A stretch of 40,965 nt of DNA from an uncultured Alistipes sp. Lineage in GTDB: Bacteria; Bacteroidota; Bacteroidia; Bacteroidales; UBA932. The stretch lies in assembly GCA_945787505.1 (NCBI GenBank), contig CALZHC010000009.1:1-40965 (forward strand), in the 5' to 3' direction. Positions 30,291 through 40,725 of this stretch are shown in pieces (positions within the stretch are counted from its first letter, which is position 1; each line of letters begins with the position of its first letter). A program made the position numbers and the translations under genes. The notes beneath the pieces were generated by a model, which was given only the letters and a program-made list of their open reading frames with translations, was not told the origin of the DNA and ran no database searches.

Positions 30291-31253
30291 ATGATTGATC
30301 AATATATCAGATACATAGAGTCGGGCAGGAGATACTCATCCCGTACGGCGGTCATCTACAGAGATGCCCTTGAGGCCTTTTTTTCTTTTGTCTATCAGGA
30401 GTACCCGAAGGAACAGGTCGCAGCTCATATAAATGATGAACAAATTCGTCAGGCGCTTACAGTCAGGATGGTGAGAGGGTATATAGCCTATTCTTTGGAG
30501 AGGGGTGAGAGTCCTGTTACTGTAAATCTGCACCTTAGTGCTTTAAGCAGCTTCTGTCAGTATCTGATGAGGGAAGGGGTGATGGACTCAAATCCGGTCA
30601 GAAAAGTGCCACGTCCCAAACAGCCGGCAAGGCTCCCGGCCTTTTTTACAGAAAAGTCGCTTGAGAGTTATTTTGAGATGAAGGGGGTAGGTTCGGAAGA
30701 GGCTCCTCTTTCATCCAGAGATTTCCATTTTCACCGCAATGTCATGATTATATTGCTTCTATATTCTACCGGAATGAGACGTGCAGAGCTCTCCTCGCTC
30801 AGAAGAGGTGACTTTGACAGGGCTCGGCACATTTTTCGCATTGTCGGTAAAGGGGATAAAATGAGAGAAATTCCCGTACCAGATAGCGTATGTCGTGAAA
30901 TTTTATTATATTTGAAGAGAATTACGGAGGATTTTCCTCAGTGTGAGAGCGATGCCTTCTTTTTGACCGATACGGGAAAGGAAATAACCCCCGATTTTGT
31001 CAATAAGATAGTTCATGAGGAGTTTGACGGACTTGATTTTTTAAGCGGGAAGAAGTCTCCGCATGTCCTGAGGCACTCCTTTGCAACGCACCTGCTGAAT
31101 AACGGGGCAGATCTCAATTCTATCAAAGAGGTTTTGGGACATTCGTCGCTTGCCGCGACTCAAGTATACACCCATAACTCCTTTGAACAATTGAAAAAAA
31201 CATATTTAACCGCTCACCCAAGAGCAAAAAACGGAGGTAAAAATGAACATTAA
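30291..31253 (+). CDS. Tyrosine recombinase of the XerC/XerD family
   Basis: A 320-residue site-specific recombinase. An N-terminal SAM-like core-binding domain (about 1-105) is followed by the catalytic domain with the full active set: Arg163 (GMRRAEL), Lys187 (VGKGDK), His258 and Arg261 (SPHVLRHSF), His284 (LGHSSL) and nucleophile Tyr293 (TQVYTH). Length fits housekeeping Xer, which resolves chromosome dimers at dif. I chose ATG 30291 over an upstream in-frame ATG at 30213 because the upstream part runs through the promoter region. XerC and XerD cannot be told apart here. It overlaps hpf by 11 nt, an arrangement seen in Bacteroidales. Confidence 0.93.
   Translation: MIDQYIRYIESGRRYSSRTAVIYRDALEAFFSFVYQEYPKEQVAAHINDEQIRQALTVRMVRGYIAYSLERGESPVTVNLHLSALSSFCQYLMREGVMDSNPVRKVPRPKQPARLPAFFTEKSLESYFEMKGVGSEEAPLSSRDFHFHRNVMIILLLYSTGMRRAELSSLRRGDFDRARHIFRIVGKGDKMREIPVPDSVCREILLYLKRITEDFPQCESDAFFLTDTGKEITPDFVNKIVHEEFDGLDFLSGKKSPHVLRHSFATHLLNNGADLNSIKEVLGHSSLAATQVYTHNSFEQLKKTYLTAHPRAKNGGKNEH
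31233..31238 (+). promoter_or_regulatory. Shine-Dalgarno of hpf
   Basis: GGAGGT lies 4 nt before the hpf ATG at 31243 and inside the 3' end of the xer gene. Confidence 0.6.
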
Positions 31254-31533
31254 CATTCAATCGATCAAGTTCGATGCTGATCAGAAGCTTCTTGATTTCA
31301 TTAACAAAAAAGTAGGCAAGCTTGAAAAGTTTTTTGACAACATCGTAAGATGTGACGTAAATCTTACCCTGCAGCCGGACCATAAAAAGAGTGTGAAAGT
31401 TATTCTGGGCATCCCTGGTGATGACCTGGTGATAGAGAGGACAGCAGATACTTTTGAGGATGCTGTAGTCGATTGCGTCGATGTTCTGCAGGATCAAATC
31501 GTGAAAATAAAAGAGAAAAGATTCGGAAAATAA
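31243..31533 (+). CDS. hpf: Ribosome hibernation-promoting factor (short HPF/YfiA type)
   Basis: A 96-residue protein with the beta-alpha-beta-beta-beta-alpha pattern of the S30AE family: MNINIQSIKFDADQKLLDFI, KLEKFFDNIVRCDVNLTL, KVILGIPGDDLVIERTADTFEDAVVDCVDVL, and a lysine-rich end. It binds the 30S decoding region in stationary phase and blocks translation. It lacks the C-terminal dimerisation domain of long HPF. Its start overlaps the xer stop by 11 nt, and a terminator follows, so it ends this operon. Confidence 0.93.
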   Translation: MNINIQSIKFDADQKLLDFINKKVGKLEKFFDNIVRCDVNLTLQPDHKKSVKVILGIPGDDLVIERTADTFEDAVVDCVDVLQDQIVKIKEKRFGK

Positions 31534-31543
31534 GATGAACTAT

Positions 31544-31574
31544 ATGCCGGTCCTTTGCGACCGGCATTTTTTTT
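31544..31574 (+). terminator. Intrinsic terminator after hpf
   Basis: ATGCCGGTC and GACCGGCAT form a perfect 9-bp stem with a CTTTGC loop and eight T's. It is followed by the separate hutU promoter. Confidence 0.93.
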
Positions 31575-31596
31575 ACCTTTTTAAGCAGAAAAATTC

Positions 31597-31604
31597 TATC
31601 TTTG
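31597..31604 (+). promoter_or_regulatory. TAnnTTTG -7 element for hutU-mutAB
   Basis: TATCTTTG lies 21 nt before the hutU ATG at 31626 and just after the hpf terminator. No clear -33 TTTG is visible. Confidence 0.6.
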
Positions 31605-31625
31605 TAAGATAATAAATATATTGAT

Positions 31626-33614
31626 ATGACTGATTTTCAAAAAGCAATCATTGAAGGTATTCCCGATGTGCTTCCCCCCGCGAAGCCTCTGGATCCCGGA
31701 GTAAATCATGCACCACACAGAAAGCAGATTCTGACAGCAGATGAAAAGAAGCTTGCTCTCAGAAATGCGCTCAGATATTTCCCTCCCAAACATCACGCGA
31801 CACTTATTCCTGAATTCAAGGAAGAACTCGAGACGTATGGCAGAATCTATATGTTCAGACTCAAACCAGACTACAAGATTTATGCACGTACCATCGACGA
31901 TTTTCCTGCAAGAAGCAGACAGGCGGCAGCAATCATGCTTATGATTTCCAACAACCTCGATATGGCTGTTGCCCAGCACCCTGACGAACTTATCGTTTAT
32001 GGTGGTAACGGAGCTGCTTTCCAGAACTGGGCTCAGTATCGTCTGACAATGAAATATCTTTCTGAGATGACAGATGAACAGACCCTTGTTCTCTATTCCG
32101 GTCATCCTATGGGACTTTTCCCTTCACACAAGGATGCTCCAAGGCTTATCGTGACCAACGGTATGGTTATTCCTAACTACTCATCAAAGGATCATTGGGA
32201 AAAATTCAACGCATTGGGCGTTTCTCAGTATGGTCAGATGACAGCAGGTTCTTTCATGTATATCGGACCTCAGGGTATCGTTCACGGTACTACCATTACC
32301 GTCATGAATGCAGCAAGAATGCACAGCAAACCAGGATGTGAAAACAGAGGCAAGATCTTCGTCAGCTCCGGTCTTGGCGGAATGTCAGGAGCACAGCCTA
32401 AGGCGGCTGTCATTGCAGGTGTGGTAGGTATCATAGCCGAAATCAATCCTAAAGCAATCCGTACCCGCTATTCACAGGGATGGGTAGATGAAGTATATAC
32501 AGAACTTGATCCCCTTATTGACAGGGCTCTGCAGGCTCGTGAAAGAAAAGAGGCAGTTTCACTTGCATATCAAGGAAATGTGGTCGATCTGTGGGAAAGA
32601 CTCGTAAAGAGGGGAGTGGATGTGGATCTGGGATCTGACCAGACATCTCTCCATAATCCGTGGGCAGGTGGATATTATCCGGCAGGATTCACTTATGAAG
32701 AGTCCAACGAGATGATGGCAAAGGACCCTGATAAATTCAAACGCGAGGTGCAGAAGACCCTCAGAAGACATGTCGCTGCCATTAACAAGCTGACAGCCAA
32801 CGGAATGTACTTCTTTGACTATGGTAATGCATTCCTTCTTGAAGCCTCACGAGCAAAGGCTGATATCCTGAATCCCAACGGTACTTTCAGATATCCCTCT
32901 TATGTTCAGGATATTATGGGACCTCTCTTCTTTGACTATGGATTCGGTCCTTATAGATGGGTATGTACCTCTTCAAAACCTGAAGACCTTGCTGAAACAG
33001 ACCGCATAGCAGCTACTGTTCTCGAAGAGATTGCAAAGACTGCTCCGGATGAAATCAGACCTCAGATGGAAGACAATATCCATTGGATTAAAGAGGCTTC
33101 AAGGAACAAACTCGTAGTTGGTTCGCAGGCACGTATCCTCTATGCAGATGCTGAAGGACGTATCAAGATCGCTCTCGAAATGAACCGCGCAATCCGCGAA
33201 GGAAGAATTTCGGCTCCTATAGTTCTGGGCCGAGACCACCACGACGTCTCTGGTACTGACTCGCCCTACAGAGAGACATCGAATATCTATGACGGCTCTT
33301 CATTCACAGCAGATATGGCTGTCCAGAATGTGATCGGTGACTCTTTCCGAGGCGCTACCTGGGTATCTATCCACAACGGTGGCGGTGTAGGCTGGGGAGA
33401 GGTAATCAACGGTGGCTTTGGTATGGTCATCGATGGAAGTGAAGATGCCGACCGCAGAATCAAGATGATGCTTCATTGGGATGTAAACAATGGTATTGCG
33501 CGCCGCAGCTGGGCACGTAACAAAGGTGCTATGTTCGCAATCCGCAGAGAGATGGAACGTACTCCCGAACTCAAGGTTACAATCCCTTATCTTGTAGATG
33601 AAAATCTTTTGTAA
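31626..33614 (+). CDS. hutU: Urocanate hydratase
   Basis: A 662-residue enzyme of histidine degradation that converts urocanate to imidazolone propionate using tightly bound NAD+. Blocks typical of the family are DELIVYGGNGAAFQNWAQY, LVLYSGHPMGLFPS, VTNGMVIPNYSS, GQMTAGSFMYIGPQGIVHGT, SSGLGGMSGAQPKAA (NAD-binding), GSDQTSLHNPWAGGYYPAG, FFDYGNAFLLEASRAKAD and GRDHHDVSGTDSPYRET. The length is the long form found in Bacteroidota instead of the about 555-residue proteobacterial type. The other hut genes are not in this window. It is followed after 32 nt by the mutase genes, so histidine carbon may feed, via glutamate and succinyl-CoA, into propionate. Confidence 0.96.
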   Translation: MTDFQKAIIEGIPDVLPPAKPLDPGVNHAPHRKQILTADEKKLALRNALRYFPPKHHATLIPEFKEELETYGRIYMFRLKPDYKIYARTIDDFPARSRQAAAIMLMISNNLDMAVAQHPDELIVYGGNGAAFQNWAQYRLTMKYLSEMTDEQTLVLYSGHPMGLFPSHKDAPRLIVTNGMVIPNYSSKDHWEKFNALGVSQYGQMTAGSFMYIGPQGIVHGTTITVMNAARMHSKPGCENRGKIFVSSGLGGMSGAQPKAAVIAGVVGIIAEINPKAIRTRYSQGWVDEVYTELDPLIDRALQARERKEAVSLAYQGNVVDLWERLVKRGVDVDLGSDQTSLHNPWAGGYYPAGFTYEESNEMMAKDPDKFKREVQKTLRRHVAAINKLTANGMYFFDYGNAFLLEASRAKADILNPNGTFRYPSYVQDIMGPLFFDYGFGPYRWVCTSSKPEDLAETDRIAATVLEEIAKTAPDEIRPQMEDNIHWIKEASRNKLVVGSQARILYADAEGRIKIALEMNRAIREGRISAPIVLGRDHHDVSGTDSPYRETSNIYDGSSFTADMAVQNVIGDSFRGATWVSIHNGGGVGWGEVINGGFGMVIDGSEDADRRIKMMLHWDVNNGIARRSWARNKGAMFAIRREMERTPELKVTIPYLVDENLL

Positions 33615-33646
33615 TTCACAATATTAACCATCAAGATCCAATAAAT

Positions 33647-35539
33647 ATGGCAGAAAAATTATTTACTGAATTTCCTCCGGTTCCTACTTCACAGTGGGAA
33701 GAGGTTATCGTAAAGGATCTCAAAGGTGCTGACTACGACAAAAAACTCGTATGGAAGACTCCTGACGGATTTTCTATCCGCCCTTACTATCGTGCAGAAG
33801 ATATGGAGGGTCTCAAATATGTGGGTAAGAAACCCGGAGAGTTTCCTTTTGTAAGAGGTACAAAATCAGACAACAACTGGTTTATTAACGAAGGAGTTTG
33901 CTGCTGCGCCAATGATTTCGCTGCAGCAAATGCAAGTGCAACCCTTAGACTTACCAAAGGTGTCGAGTCTCTTACCTTCTATATCGATGGTGACAGGGAA
34001 ATCACTGTTGCCGAATTCGCAACATTACTTAACGGAATATCCCTTGACAAGACTCCCGTCAGCTTTGCCGGATGCTGCTTGAAGAATCTCGCTCCATTGA
34101 GAAACTTTATTGCTTATCTGGATTCTTTAGGGCTGGAAAAGGAATCAGTCAGGGCATACTTCGATTTCAGCCCCGTATCCTATCTCAACAGAACAGGAAA
34201 GCTGTGCTGTGACAAGTCATTCGAAGCTTTGGCAGAAACCGTGAAGATAGCGCTTCCTTATAAACATGTGAGAACTATCGCAGTAGATGCTTACATCTAT
34301 AATAGCTGTGGTGCAACATCTACCCAGGAACTTGCTTTCGCATTGAGTGTAGGTAGCGAATATTTGAGCCGTCTTAGCGATTTGGGCTTGAAGATTAGTG
34401 ATATCGCCAGAAAGATCTTCTTCTGCTTCGGCATTGGAAGCTCTTATTTCATGGAAATTTCAAAAATCAGAGCTGCTCGTATGCTCTGGGCAAATGTAGT
34501 GGAACAGTACGGATGCGAAAGCAAGTGTGCTGAAAAGATGATAATCTTTGCTACCACTTCAGAGTATAACCAGACAGTTTACGACTCTTATGTGAACATG
34601 CTTCGTGGTACTACTGAAGCAATGAGTGCCGCGATTGCAGGTGTCGATTTCCTCGAAGTGGTGCCTTTCGATTTCTCATACAGAGTACCTTCAGATTTCT
34701 CAAACCGTATTTCACGCAATGTTCAGAACCTTCTTAAGGAGGAGGCCCGCTTTAATAAAGTGGTAGACCCTGCAGCCGGTTCATACTATGTAGAGACCAT
34801 TACATCCAAGATAGCTGAAGCAGCTTGGAACCTGTTCCGCTCTATCGAAAATGAGGGTGGATATATCGAACAGTTCAAGGCAGGTGCCATTCAGTCTGCT
34901 ATCAAGGAAGTATCTGACAAGAAGGACAAGAATCTTGCAACACGCAGGGATATTCTTTTAGGAACCAACCAGTATCCTAACTTCCTGGAAAAGGCTTCAG
35001 ATGAGATTACCAAAGAGATTGTTTCCCGTGAAATTCCTACACTTATGGGACAGCCTTGCGGATGTACTTGTGCACAAGGGGATGTTGAACCACTCAGACC
35101 TTATCGTGCTGCACAGGCTTTCGAAGCACTTCGTCTGGCTACAGACCGTAGCGGAAAGGAACCTAAGGCATTCATGCTGACATTCGGTAATCTGGCTATG
35201 TGCCGTGCAAGGGCTCAGTTCTCTTCAAACTTCTTTGCAGTAGCCGGCATCCGCATAATTGACAACAACCGTTTCGCTTCAGTTGAAGAGGGCGTCAAGG
35301 CCGCTCTTGAGTCAGGAGCTGAAATAGTTGTGGCATGTTCTTCGGATGACGAATATGCTGAAGGTGCACCACGTATTGCTGAACTTATCGGTGACAAGGC
35401 AATAGTCGTGGTAGCAGGCGAGCCTGCTTGCAAGGATACTCTTATTGCCGGAGGAATCAGCAACTTCATCAGTGTTAAGAGCAATGTTCTCGAAACACTC
35501 AGAGGCTATCAGGAAAAACTCGGTATCAAACCCCTTTAA
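33647..35539 (+). CDS. mutA: Methylmalonyl-CoA mutase small (beta) subunit
   Basis: A 630-residue non-catalytic partner of the adenosylcobalamin-dependent mutase. It starts EFPPVPTSQWEEVIVKDLKGADYDKKLVWKTP-like (family N-terminus) and has the TIM-barrel-like region with [24 protein letters not shown] and VDPAAGSYYVE. The cobalamin-type domain at the C-terminus lacks the DxHxxG motif of the active subunit, as expected for MutA. In Bacteroidales the heterodimer interconverts succinyl-CoA and methylmalonyl-CoA for propionate production. It is followed by mutB after 11 nt. The two subunits share descent. Confidence 0.95.
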   Translation: MAEKLFTEFPPVPTSQWEEVIVKDLKGADYDKKLVWKTPDGFSIRPYYRAEDMEGLKYVGKKPGEFPFVRGTKSDNNWFINEGVCCCANDFAAANASATLRLTKGVESLTFYIDGDREITVAEFATLLNGISLDKTPVSFAGCCLKNLAPLRNFIAYLDSLGLEKESVRAYFDFSPVSYLNRTGKLCCDKSFEALAETVKIALPYKHVRTIAVDAYIYNSCGATSTQELAFALSVGSEYLSRLSDLGLKISDIARKIFFCFGIGSSYFMEISKIRAARMLWANVVEQYGCESKCAEKMIIFATTSEYNQTVYDSYVNMLRGTTEAMSAAIAGVDFLEVVPFDFSYRVPSDFSNRISRNVQNLLKEEARFNKVVDPAAGSYYVETITSKIAEAAWNLFRSIENEGGYIEQFKAGAIQSAIKEVSDKKDKNLATRRDILLGTNQYPNFLEKASDEITKEIVSREIPTLMGQPCGCTCAQGDVEPLRPYRAAQAFEALRLATDRSGKEPKAFMLTFGNLAMCRARAQFSSNFFAVAGIRIIDNNRFASVEEGVKAALESGAEIVVACSSDDEYAEGAPRIAELIGDKAIVVVAGEPACKDTLIAGGISNFISVKSNVLETLRGYQEKLGIKPL

Positions 35540-35550
35540 TTGATTGAAAT

Positions 35551-37686
<2,136 letters not shown>

Positions 37687-37712
37687 TATTCTTGATCGCA
37701 TTTAAGATAAAA

Positions 37713-37752
37713 AGAGAGTGGCTAAGAAGTCTACGGACTATAGCCACTCTCT
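37713..37752. terminator. Hairpin terminator between mutB and lplA
   Basis: AGAGAGTGGCTA (37713-37724) pairs with TAGCCACTCTCT (37741-37752), with an inner AGTC-TACG-GACT hairpin. The minus-strand side is followed by TTTTA, and the plus-strand side only by TCTTCATTT. It is placed to stop convergent transcripts of mutB and lplA. The next 60 nt contain further short GC-rich repeats. Confidence 0.7.
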
Positions 37753-37812
37753 CTTCATTTATACTAACGGTTCCGAACCGTCGGGCAGCCGGCATGCGGA
37801 GGCTGCTGCCGC

Positions 37813-38811
37813 TTACATCATATTGGAAGCTAACTCTTCGCTTATATCTGCTCCGAAGTACTCCTTGAGATCGAATGGGCTAAGGGCTTTCATTATTGCC
37901 TCATGGGTGTGAGGTATTCCGGTGAGTGCTTCGCAAATGTTTTCAGTGGGTTTGAGAAAGAAGTAGTCTCCCATTATCCTACATTCTTTTATTGTACCTT
38001 GTCCTATTGAGAGGAAGATTTCAAAGAAACCGCAGGGGAGTCTGAATGTGTTGTTGAATGTATATTCGGGTGAATTTCCGAAGTTCCATTCGTCTGTGGC
38101 ATATTTGCTGTTTCTCAGCTCGGTAATAGCCTGATATTCTTCCTGAGTGTAGTCTCTTATGATGTATTCCTCTTCGTCGGTGCGGGAGGTTATGAACTCC
38201 TTGAGGTAGTTCATGAATTCCAGAACGTCCATTGTCTTACTCTCTGGCAGATGTTCTGAGATATTGGTTACCCTTGCGACATTGGATTTTACACTCTTTC
38301 CGATGAATTTTTCAGGTCTGGTATTCAGAGCTCCTGAGAGGTTTCCCATCGAGGCACTGAATAGGAGAGTTCCGTGCTGAAGCACTCTGTTTTTGTGTGT
38401 GCAGATGGCGTTGCCTGAGAATTTTTTGCCATCTATGACCAGATCGTTCCTTCCTTGAAGGGATGCATCTACTCCAAGTGCCTGCAGTGCTTCGATTATT
38501 GGCATTGTGAATCTTCTGAACATATCGGAGGTATCCTCTCCTTCTCTTTTCTTTTCGATGAAGGTGAAGTTGATGTTGCCAAGGTCGTGGAAAACTGCAC
38601 CTCCTCCTGTAAGTCTTCTGACTACCGGAATGTTGTTCTTTCTGATGAATTCGCTGTTGATTTCAGCTCTGGCATTCTGGTATTTTCCGCAGATTACTGC
38701 CGGGGAGTTTCTCCAGAGTCTGAAAATGGGTTCTTTCATGTTGTACAGAAGGTATTCTTCTGCAGCCAGATTCCAATATGGATCTGTGACGGTATCTATG
38801 AAACAGAGCAT
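37813..38811 (-). CDS. lplA: Lipoate-protein ligase A
   Basis: A 332-residue enzyme that activates free lipoate with ATP and attaches it to E2 or GcvH lysines. The biotin/lipoate ligase core (about 1-240) has EPIFRLWRNSPAVICGKYQN, VVRRLTGGGAVFHDLGN (lipoate/nucleotide-binding), and DLVIDGKKFSGNAI with the conserved Lys. A C-terminal accessory domain (about 255-332) is present, so it is the two-domain bacterial LplA. Its start overlaps the PAP2 phosphatase stop by 16 nt, and it is the last of three minus-strand genes starting with obgE. Confidence 0.94.
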   Translation of the reverse strand: MLCFIDTVTDPYWNLAAEEYLLYNMKEPIFRLWRNSPAVICGKYQNARAEINSEFIRKNNIPVVRRLTGGGAVFHDLGNINFTFIEKKREGEDTSDMFRRFTMPIIEALQALGVDASLQGRNDLVIDGKKFSGNAICTHKNRVLQHGTLLFSASMGNLSGALNTRPEKFIGKSVKSNVARVTNISEHLPESKTMDVLEFMNYLKEFITSRTDEEEYIIRDYTQEEYQAITELRNSKYATDEWNFGNSPEYTFNNTFRLPCGFFEIFLSIGQGTIKECRIMGDYFFLKPTENICEALTGIPHTHEAIMKALSPFDLKEYFGADISEELASNMM

Positions 38812-39434
38812 TGTTTATTACGTATATTGCTGTTGATCAGTGAAATGGTGTATTTAAGCAGCAGGAAAACCATAATTGCTATGGCAATTCCGAGCAGAGC
38901 TCCTGTCAGCACGTCTGTAAGGAAATGCTTTGAGAGGTATATTCTGCTTATTGCTACAGCTGTGCTCCATGCGTACATTGTGCAGGTTAACCAGCGTCGT
39001 CTGATGATTAGTGATACGATGGTAGCAAGTCCGAATGTATTGGTGGCGTGCGCTGAAGGAAATGAGTATAGTCCTCCGGCTCCTTCCGGAAGGTTCAGTA
39101 TTTCTGCAAGTCCGGGGGTATGACCCGGGCGTAGTCTGCAGACGCTCTCTTTAATGAAGTCGCATACGCGTTCGGTTAGCAGAAAGCATAGCAGTATTGC
39201 AGCAAGGCAAAGTAGTGCCGTTTTCCAATGTGCTATCTTTCCTTTCAGTATTCCTGTTATACTTTTCTGTGAGTATGTTCCCTTGAAGAAAAGTGATGCA
39301 ATGATTGCCAAGTAGAGGGGGACCCATACCCACTTGTGCGAGAAAAATAGCATAATCCAATCCCAGAAAGGTGTCTGGATATCATTGAAAAAGATGGTGA
39401 TTGCCTTGTCGGCTTCGATGAGTGTCTCTATCAT
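38796..39434 (-). CDS. PAP2-family membrane phosphatase
   Basis: A 212-residue membrane protein with about five hydrophobic helices and the three PAP2 motifs: KESVCRLRP (K-X6-R-P), SFPSAHATNT (PSGH-type, here PSAH), and SRIYLSKHFLTD (SR-X5-H-X3-D). It removes phosphate from lipid phosphates such as undecaprenyl pyrophosphate, phosphatidic acid or PGP; the substrate cannot be told. It starts 8 nt after the obgE stop and overlaps lplA. Confidence 0.93.
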   Translation of the reverse strand: MIETLIEADKAITIFFNDIQTPFWDWIMLFFSHKWVWVPLYLAIIASLFFKGTYSQKSITGILKGKIAHWKTALLCLAAILLCFLLTERVCDFIKESVCRLRPGHTPGLAEILNLPEGAGGLYSFPSAHATNTFGLATIVSLIIRRRWLTCTMYAWSTAVAISRIYLSKHFLTDVLTGALLGIAIAIMVFLLLKYTISLINSNIRNKQCSVS

Positions 39435-39442
39435 TCCTACCT

Positions 39443-40648
39443 TTAGTCTTGGTTTTCTGTATCAATGTTTTCTGTATCAAGCTTTTCTGTATCAGTGCTT
39501 TCTGTATCAGTGCTTTCTGTGTCAGAGGCTTCTGCACTCAAGTCTTCTGTACTCAAGTCTTCTGCACTCAGGTCTTCTGCACCTACTGTTATCTCGACAC
39601 CATTAGGCAGTGTTATGACTTCTGTCTGTGTGGTTCCCTTCTGATACTGGTTCAGTTTTTCCCATAAGAGATCCTTAAGTGCCTGTATGTTTTCTCCGGT
39701 GACTGCAGAGAAGAAGAGATAGGGTATCTCCTCCGGCAATGTTTCACTAATCTCTTTTTCCATTTCGGCACGAAGTTCCGCATCGAGCAGGTCACATTTT
39801 GAAATTGCAACTACTCTCTCTTTGTCAAGTAGCTCGGGATTGAACATTTCAAGCTCGTTCAAGAGTGTCTTGTACTCTTTTCTGAAGTCATGCGTATCTG
39901 CCGGAATGAGGAACAGAAGCATCGAGTTTCTCTCGATATGTTTCAGAAATCTATGTCCCAATCCTTTGCCCTCGTGGGCTCCTTCTATGATTCCCGGGAT
40001 GTCTGCCATAACGAACGAGAGGTCGTTGCGGTAGTTGACTATTCCGAGATTGGGCTCAAGTGTAGTGAATGCGTAATCAGCGATTTTGGGACGTGCTGCT
40101 GATACTGCCGAAAGCAATGTTGACTTGCCTGCATTGGGAAAACCAACGAGTCCGACATCTGCAAGAACCTTCAGTTCAAGTATGAACCATCCCTCACTTC
40201 CGGGTTCCCCTTCCTGGGCAAAGCGGGGGGTCTGGCGTGTAGCACTCTTGAAGAAGTCGTTTCCTTTTCCTCCACGTCCTCCTCTTACGAGTATCTTCTC
40301 TTCTCCGTCTTCAACGATCTCGAAGAGTACTTCTCTGGTCTCTGCGTCTTTGGCTACTGTTCCCAGAGGAACTTTCAGTATTATATCTTCTCCGTTCGCT
40401 CCGTGCTGAAGCTGGCCACTGCCGGACTCTCCGTGCATAGCCTTGATATGTTTCTTGTATTTGAGGTGGATAAGGGTCCAGTACTGTGCGTCTCCTTTCA
40501 GTATGATGTGCCCTCCACGGCCTCCATCCCCACCATCCGGTCCTCCCTTTGCGATGTATTTCTCCCTTCGCAGGTGCGTAGAACCGTTGCCTCCGTTACC
40601 TGAAGCACAGAATATCTTGACGTAGTCTATGAAATTGCTGTCTGCCAT
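39443..40648 (-). CDS. obgE: GTPase Obg/CgtA with repeat-built acidic tail
   Basis: A 401-residue ribosome-associated GTPase involved in 50S assembly and stringent-response sensing. The glycine-rich Obg fold (1-157) includes [18 protein letters not shown]. The G domain has G1 GFPNAGKST (169-177), G3 DIPG and G4 SKCD. The C-terminal about 45 residues consist of 5-residue acidic repeats ([10 protein letters not shown], then [15 protein letters not shown]), unlike a normal OCT domain. I chose ATG 40648, the start of [10 protein letters not shown], over an in-frame ATG at 40693, which lies only about 25 nt after the -7 element. Confidence 0.95.
   Translation of the reverse strand: MADSNFIDYVKIFCASGNGGNGSTHLRREKYIAKGGPDGGDGGRGGHIILKGDAQYWTLIHLKYKKHIKAMHGESGSGQLQHGANGEDIILKVPLGTVAKDAETREVLFEIVEDGEEKILVRGGRGGKGNDFFKSATRQTPRFAQEGEPGSEGWFILELKVLADVGLVGFPNAGKSTLLSAVSAARPKIADYAFTTLEPNLGIVNYRNDLSFVMADIPGIIEGAHEGKGLGHRFLKHIERNSMLLFLIPADTHDFRKEYKTLLNELEMFNPELLDKERVVAISKCDLLDAELRAEMEKEISETLPEEIPYLFFSAVTGENIQALKDLLWEKLNQYQKGTTQTEVITLPNGVEITVGAEDLSAEDLSTEDLSAEASDTESTDTESTDTEKLDTENIDTENQD
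39449..39583 (-). repeat. 15-bp tandem repeats coding the Obg tail
   Basis: About eight imperfect 15-bp units in two families. On the minus strand they encode EDLSA-type repeats (3 units) followed by DTEST-type repeats (5 units: [25 protein letters not shown]). The 15-bp period keeps the frame, so unit gain or loss would change tail length without breaking the gene. Confidence 0.85.
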
Positions 40649-40717
40649 AAATCTCTTTAAATCAGTCTTATAAGTTAGTCTTGTGGCAATCATTTCATAT
40701 ACGACGCCAACAACTCA

Positions 40718-40725
40718 CAAAGATA
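40718..40725 (-). promoter_or_regulatory. TAnnTTTG -7 element for obgE
   Basis: On the minus strand, TATCTTTG lies about 70 nt upstream of the chosen obgE ATG at 40648. Confidence 0.5.

Noticed and set aside
39334..39667. Plus-strand frames with repeated FCTQV/FCISA-like segments
   Set aside because: They are the antisense of the 15-bp repeats that encode the Obg tail; the Obg frame is continuous and conserved.
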